Made by a program: the position numbers and the translations under genes
NCBI GenBank assembly: GCA_012934845.2
Contig: WNNJ02003457.1
Coordinates: 1 to 64,000, forward strand
Reading direction: 5' to 3'
DNA from: Pomphorhynchus laevis
Lineage: Eukaryota; Acanthocephala; Palaeacanthocephala; Echinorhynchida; Pomphorhynchidae
Length of the DNA: 64,000 nucleotides
In this document: in pieces, positions 58,640 to 64,000 of the stretch
How the letters are laid out: the number at the start of each line of letters is the position of its first letter
How positions within the stretch are numbered: position 1 is the first letter of the stretch
Notes under the pieces: model-generated
Seen by the model: the letters and a program-made list of their open reading frames with translations, nothing else
Told to the model about the DNA's origin: nothing
Databases searched by the model: none

Positions 58640-59163
58640 CTGCTGACCCAGACCTACATTTCACGTTTCGACCCTTATTATCTGCTTGCTACGTACACTG
58701 GTGCTGATCGGATTTGGACTCAGGACGACTGTATCGCGATTCAACGCTACATCCACTAGGCTGGCTCTTCCAGTGGTGTAGATATACATTTCTGTATATT
58801 ACTTTCGGTAGGGGATCGTATTCTAACGATCAATTAGAAACCTACCCGATGTGTGTGATGCGCTAGCCGGATCACTGTTTTTCATGCTTTTTAAAAACAT
58901 CCATTGCAAGTGACAGCATGAAAAACATTGATCCGGCTAGCGGATTACACACATAAGGTAAGTTTCTAATTTTAATCGTTAGAATACGATCCCCTAATAA
59001 AAGTAATATATAACAATGTATATCTACACCACTGGAGCAGCCAGCCTAGTAGATGTAGCGTTGAATCGCGATACAGACGTCCTTAATTTTAATCCGATCA
59101 GCATTTGTGTACGAGGTAAGCAGATAATAAGGATTGAAACGTGAAATGTAGGTCTGGGTTTAT
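58640..59163. mobile_element. Head-to-head pair of tRNA-derived SINEs (foldback)
   Basis: The left arm (58,640-58,895) and right arm (58,918-59,163) are inverted copies of one unit. On the minus strand the left unit carries an A-box-like GCCTAGTGGATGTAGCG (58,761-58,745) and a B-box-like GAGTCCAAATCC (58,721-58,710), spaced as in a tRNA gene. The right unit has the A box at 59,044-59,060 on the plus strand and a decayed B box. Both units end in a shared GAAACGTGAAATGTAGGTCTGGG block. A tRNA-related SINE family transcribed by RNA polymerase III is the likely source. Confidence 0.72.
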
Positions 59164-59536
59164 TTTTTGTTGTAGATAAAATGTATGTTTTTTTAATTTT
59201 TTATGTATTGGCTTACACTTTTTAGTGGGCCGATTTCAAAGCTTCAAGCTTTAAGCTTTTGTAAATTGTGTTGTTTTTAGTAATGGCGAATTGTTGGATG
59301 ATTGAAAGTGAACGTTCATATTGCGATGGGGACATATAGAAATTTGAAACGAATAAAATTGCGAGTTGAATCTTGTTTAAAATTTATATTTTAGTTTCTA
59401 CACTAGAAGCTTTATTTTGTAATCTTATTTTCCTTCTTGAAACTGTCAAATGTTTGATCTTAAAAATATCATTTTTGATTTGTTTAAATGAAAAGCGCCA
59501 GAGGGACGATTCGATGCTTGAGTTCGCTTGTGAAAA

Positions 59537-59582
59537 TGGATCCGGGAAGACTTCCGGCCAAATACGTCAATGCTTGGAACAG
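59537..59582 (+). CDS. Possible first coding exon of an unidentified gene
   Basis: A GC-richer patch of about 100 bp contains GAAAATGG, a good start context, followed by MDPGRLPAKYVNAWNR and a donor-like AG|GTACCT. The frame is also open upstream to an acceptor-like AAAAG near 59,494, so an internal exon is possible, even a C-terminal SYVN1 exon. The peptide was not recognised. Confidence 0.3.
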
Positions 59583-60099
59583 GTACCTGTATTTTAATAA
59601 AATTTCTCTAAGATATATTTACAAAGATATTCTTTTGTAGATCCTGCGTTAGTAAGAATTTAATTTAATCTGATCTTTTACTGATTAATGTTGACAATCC
59701 AATCTCCCGTAACTGAAATATTAGAAATAATTTCCATAATAAAAATATCCAGCGATTTTCTCATTTTTCTACACGGTATACTAATCGCCCCAGATTTACA
59801 GATAAATAGCTTCTAGTACGTTTGGGGTAAACACGTCAAAATTAATTTACTTTAAATCTAATTTACTTTAAACTTTTCTTGTTTTTGGACGCGGTCATTT
59901 AATCAATCAATCAAATTTATTTAAATTGAAAAAACCTAACCAAGAATTGAAAATTTAGTTTATTTTCAATATTACGAAAGAAAAATCTTTAAACGGCTGG
60001 AATTTAAATAGTAGCCAACTAATTTTTATTCAAGAAAGTTAAGTTAAACAAGTTCAAGAAAGCTAAGTATATAGATTACTACATTATATTTTTACATCC

Positions 60100-60300
60100 A
60101 TATTATATTATATCATATCATATTATATTATATTGTAATATATAATATTTATTATATATTATATTTTATTATATATTTATATTTTCTATTATACATACAT
60201 TGTAATATATTAATATTTAATATAATATTAGTATATATTAATTTATTATTAATATATTAATATTATTATTTTTTTAAATTTTTATATTTAAATAAATATA
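60100..60300. repeat. AT-rich simple-sequence block (TATTA/ATATT)
   Basis: About 200 bp of TATATTA-type low-complexity sequence with no coding potential. Confidence 0.8.
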
Positions 60301-60533
60301 AAAATTTTTTTTAATTCCAATATTGCATTGGCATAGGTTCCCGCAAATGAGCATTAATTAGAACTTTAAATAATCTTTTCAAAATAACAATCCATTTCAA
60401 ATTATTTAACACGTGTTCTGTTCAATATCTCGGTACTTGTTCGATGATTTATCAGACTGGCTGAACACATCTTTGCCAATAGGATACTTATTTTTGTACC
60501 ATTGAATCGGAATGAGACATGCTGGGTTGAAAT

Positions 60534-60725
60534 ATTTGTGAATGGTTTTAGGGCCAAAGCCAGCCAAAAAACGTTTAAAACGTTTAAGATTTTGTTATCA
60601 ATATTTCTTCCACCAATTGTGGACATCGTCAGGATAAATGTCAAGTATTTAACAATCAAGACAATTTTTTAATTAGTTTTTAACGTTTTCTTTGGCTGGG
60701 TTTGGCCCTAAAACCATTCACAAAT
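60534..60725. repeat. 192-bp foldback with about 45-bp inverted ends
   Basis: The ends 60,534-60,580 and 60,679-60,725 are inverted copies (GTGAATGGTTTTAGGGCCAA and its complement at the extremes). The interior carries a minus-strand CCTGACGATG-hairpin-GAAATATTG motif at 60,594-60,633, as in the SYVN1 intron elements. Confidence 0.8.
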
Positions 60726-60969
60726 TATTTTTGTACGTAGCCATGTAATAGATGATACATAGTCCCACTTTCGCTTAACCGACATTTTCCTTGTTATAGT
60801 CCTAAAACAACTGGACACGGTTTCTGTGGCACTATTTGCAGCCCATATCTTTGTTCATACGATAGATAGACAAAATTTGAAGGCATGAAAAAATATATAT
60901 ACAAGTAGGAAAATTAAAATTACACATAATATTCTCAAAATGTCTTAAAATTACACAATAAACAGTTAA

Positions 60970-63530
60970 AGAGCAGACTATCTGAGTAGTAATGCTGTAA
61001 GTAAGAAGCTGCGCTTTAGCTTTTCTGTATGAGCAAGCTTAAATATGTTATTTGACTTTCGTAGATCGTATCGCTTTTCCATCCCTAAATATTGTGATGA
61101 TGAAATTGTCAATAAATATTCTACAATGGATGCACGCGATTTCTTTTTTAAAATTATGCTTATTGAAACTCCAAGTGGTTCTATATTCTTGCCACATATT
61201 TGCTGCCCTCAATTATGAATGTGAATAAGCTTTTTAATTTCAAAAGATATCATGTCACAAAGTGTAGGATATGCATATAGTAGAATTGAACGTATTGTTG
61301 CATTGTAAACAAGCTCTAGCTGGTAGTCAAATACACCATTTTGCTTTAACACTTTTAAAAAGTATAGACGCCTAGCACATTTAGATGCGGTATCTTCAAC
61401 ATGTCTCTTCCAAGACAAGTTCGAGTCAAATATCAAGCCCAAGATATTTAAGTAACTGACTCTCTCTAGACCAAAGTTTAACAACATTTAATTAGAATGA
61501 GGTCGTTTTAACGCAAACTGAATAATTTTTGACTTCGTCACATTTATACTAAGATCGTTACACGAGCACCATTCTTTAAGATTACTTAATTCCTGTTCAA
61601 TTATAATGTTAGTTTGTATATAGTTGTCCCCGCGGGTTATTATTGTAAGATCGTCTGCATATTTAAAACATTTTGACGAGGAACAACTGACACAGTAATC
61701 ATTCATGTAAATTCCAAATAGAAGTGGTGCAATTAGACTTCCTTGTGGAACACCATTAAATATACAACGCGGTTCTGAATTTGATCCTAGGTGAAATATA
61801 AATTGAAATCGATTATCTAAATAAGAGTTCAAAAAATTAATATGCCAATCAGAGAATCCTGCGCTTTTGAACTTTCTTAATAGTTTCGCATGAGATACGT
61901 TATCAAAGGTTTTTGAAATGTCAACCTGTAAAAGCTGTACTACAGGAAAGAGGCGAGAGTCTAGAGTATCTACCAAAACATGATGGATTGACAATAGAGC
62001 ATTGTTTGTCGATCCTGCGGGTCGAAACGCAAATTGATTGTTGCCTAAATAGTTACTATATTTGTGATAAATTCGTCGACGAAAACTGCTTACTAGTATT
62101 TTAGCGATGACCGGAAGCAACGATATTGGACAATATGCCATTTTAGATATTGATTGACCTCCTTTCGGAATTAACACAGCCTTAGATATCTTAAAACAAG
62201 CAGGAACATTTTCCGATCGAAATATTTCCGAAAATAAGTGTGCTAAAGGTTCAGGCAATACATCTTCCAAATACCGGAGTATCCAAGCGGGCAGTCCTGG
62301 GCCACATGCTTTTTTTGAACTCAAGCGAGTTAATTCCGAACTTATTTCTGATGCGGAAACGACAACATCCAATGATTCATAACGTATAGTTTCATTCGTA
62401 ATCCTAGTTTTCATCCAATACTGGCGTGATTTCCTCATTTATTTCATTTAAGGCAAATACTACATCAGATTGATTAAGGTTAGCAAAATCTGATTTACAT
62501 CCACTAGGCTTTAGTCGTAAGATACATTTCCAAAAGTCTGACGAATTCCCTGTACCTAGCAGTTCCAGAACAAATGACTTCTTGGAAATATTTATGAGAC
62601 TGGAAAGTTTATCCGTTAATTGTTTTTCTTTAATTGAGTTTCCTATTTCATGCGCTTGATTTCTTTTGAAATCAATCTCCTTTATTAGAGGAGTCATCCA
62701 TTTAGGATCCCGATTATAAATCGACACGAATTTACGCGGAATACAAGAATCAAAAGAACTCGATACACAACTAATTAAATTATCCATTGTTAAAGAGTTA
62801 TGAGTAATCATCACTTGTAACTCACTGGATACGTCAGTTTTTAAATTAAGCATATAATGCTCACGTTTGTCATATAACACTCGCTTAGTTGTAAGTTTGC
62901 GCTTAGTGTGGTTAAGAGGAGTTATTAGTATAGAGGAGTGGTCGGAGGTATATAATGGTGCCATACGCTCTATTTTACTACATATTGAATCCACATTACA
63001 GTAAATTTCATCAAGATAAGCGCCTTTTCTCGTTGTAAAGTGAACTACCTGATTCAATCCCAATGAAGCGGCAGCGTGATCAAAGTTCAAGCGATTAAAA
63101 TCACCTACTAGTAAAAAGTGTTTATTTAATATAAGAATTTCCCTTATAGAATGCTCTAAAATATAAAGTGCAACATCATGTTTACCTATTTGGAGGGCGA
63201 TAGCATACTGCAACGACGAGAGCAAAACTTCTTGTTGCTGAACACTTGCTTACTTGTAATGCTATACATTCAATATCAGTTTCCATAATGCTCTTAACTG
63301 TTGCAACTATTAGAGAACACGACGTACGGATGTATACTGCTACACCACTTCCCAAAGTCGTACGATTACATGTGAATAAGTCAAAGTGAGGAATAGTGTA
63401 ACACTCCCAACAATCTTCGTCAAACCACGTTTCCGTAATCAAGATGATATCAATTTTATGTATTTCTGCCTAGCATTCAAGATGAGATAACTTATTTCGA
63501 AGATCTCTTGCATTAGTGTAAAATATTTTA
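60970..63530 (-). mobile_element. LINE family D ORF2 (CR1-like), lightly broken
   Basis: Minus-strand non-LTR element. From about 63,530 the endonuclease reads FYTNARDLRNKLSHLEC, then MITETWFDEDCWECYTIPHF, VCYRPPNR, LLVGDFNRLNFDH and YTSDHSSILI. The linker and RT follow: ACGPGLPAWIL near 62,300, CPISLLPVIAKI, then VDISKTFDNVSHAKLL near 61,900. GVPQGSLIAPLLF near 61,750 and FKYADDLTIITRG near 61,660 come next. A C-terminal region (LNILGLIFDSNLSWKRHV) continues to LKRSFLLTALLL near 60,985. About four frame breaks interrupt the reading, but catalytic residues E, D, H and YADD are present. It belongs to a different clade from families A, B and C, close to CR1/Rex1-type elements. Confidence 0.87.
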
Positions 63531-63599
63531 GGATACCAAAAACTCCTAACTCAATTTAGATTTTTCTGATTCCAAAGGTATGACCAAGGAAACGTATCT

Positions 63600-63981
63600 T
63601 ATCGAATTTTGGCAAGCTGCATTTGGCTTCAACCAAAAATCTGACTCCATTTCAAGGCAACACGTTTCCTCGCTATCCGAAAATTCTGACCCGCAGGATT
63701 TTCGACTTGATCTTGACACTTTACATTATCTAGTTCGATATTTGATCGCATTAGGTTTCTATGTCGCACTTTATCGTAATATCATTAAAAGCATGTCCTT
63801 TAGAACGTAATATAATTTTAGAAGCAGTTTTGCTGTCAGAAAAAAAAACTACTTTTAGAATACGACCACTTGATATTGCATGACTTTTATGCTTTCCTAA
63901 CCAAAAAGCCCCAACAACCCTGATACTATTAGCGATTTCTTTATCTTCATATGAAAACATAAGTGATAATGTGTTATGCAC
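63600..63981 (-). pseudogene. LINE family D ORF1 C-terminal part
   Basis: The minus-strand frame 63,751-63,981 reads SIRVVGAFWLGKHKSHAISSGRILKVVFFSD, parallel to the ORF1 C-terminal domain of family A (RVFRLGKKLSD...LLKVVLDSK). It lies directly upstream of the family D ORF2 on the same strand, so the element continues past the window edge. Confidence 0.65.
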
Positions 63982-64000
63982 TGTAACTAGGTCTGAATCT

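Noticed and set aside
58655-58680. Hammerhead call in the SINE foldback based on GTCGAAACG
   Set aside because: GAAAC and CTAATGAG occur, but in the wrong order and without stems I and III. Only the SINE assignment is kept.
59373-59597. P-loop-like GSGKTS in a 74-codon frame
   Set aside because: It overlaps a better exon-like frame with start and donor signals, and no other ATPase motifs follow. Chance in a shadow frame.
1-64000. CRISPR array, operons or rRNA genes
   Set aside because: No regularly spaced repeats or rRNA sequence were seen, and spliced host genes with LINEs make a prokaryotic reading untenable.

Overview
The window is AT-rich nuclear DNA of an invertebrate animal. It carries a spliced metazoan gene with introns from 48 bp to over 3 kb, an intronless MYST-type acetyltransferase gene, and many non-LTR retrotransposons (LINEs). 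The phylum cannot be fixed from sequence alone. Very short introns, CR1-like LINEs, hammerhead-bearing repeats and tRNA-derived SINEs would fit a flatworm, mite, crustacean or rotifer.

Positions 1-42,400 are mostly a graveyard of LINEs. Family A (CR1/Jockey-group, PHD-like ORF1, APE-type endonuclease and RT in ORF2) has a copy at 757-5255 with both frames open, a nearly identical 5'-truncated copy at 28,352-32,760, and two old relatives at 13,380-18,000 and 25,640-28,180. Family B (ORF1 with CCHC knuckles) appears as fragments at 1-190 and 5405-5835 and as longer copies at 6985-10,420, 32,975-34,140 and 38,412-42,115. Parts of B are folded into large inverted repeats. Family C (18,436-22,930) is interrupted by a fossil Ty3/gypsy piece. 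Family E (35,231-38,398) is a different reverse-transcriptase element with a C-terminal nuclease-like region. Between these lies an intronless KAT7/HBO1-like gene on the minus strand (11,532-12,878).

Positions 44,473-57,042 hold the main host gene, SYVN1/HRD1, the ER-membrane RING E3 ligase of ER-associated degradation. Ten exons were assembled by hand; their phases agree at every junction, and only the C-terminal end is missing. Its introns hold inverted-repeat elements, an apparent antisense coding exon, decayed copies of exon 6, and a foldback whose left arm carries a complete 75-nt hammerhead ribozyme on the minus strand (48,182-48,256). The right arm carries a decayed version.

Positions 57,043-64,000 contain AT-rich spacer, an inverted pair of tRNA-derived SINEs, a possible first exon of an unidentified gene, a small foldback, and a minus-strand LINE (family D, about 60,970-64,000) that runs off the right edge.

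The strongest items for follow-up are the hammerhead foldback, the recurrent CTGACGA-hairpin-GAAA motif in other foldbacks, the KAT7-like gene with an altered acetyl-CoA loop, the histone-H3-like N-terminus of the family A ORF1, and the exon-6 ghosts in SYVN1.
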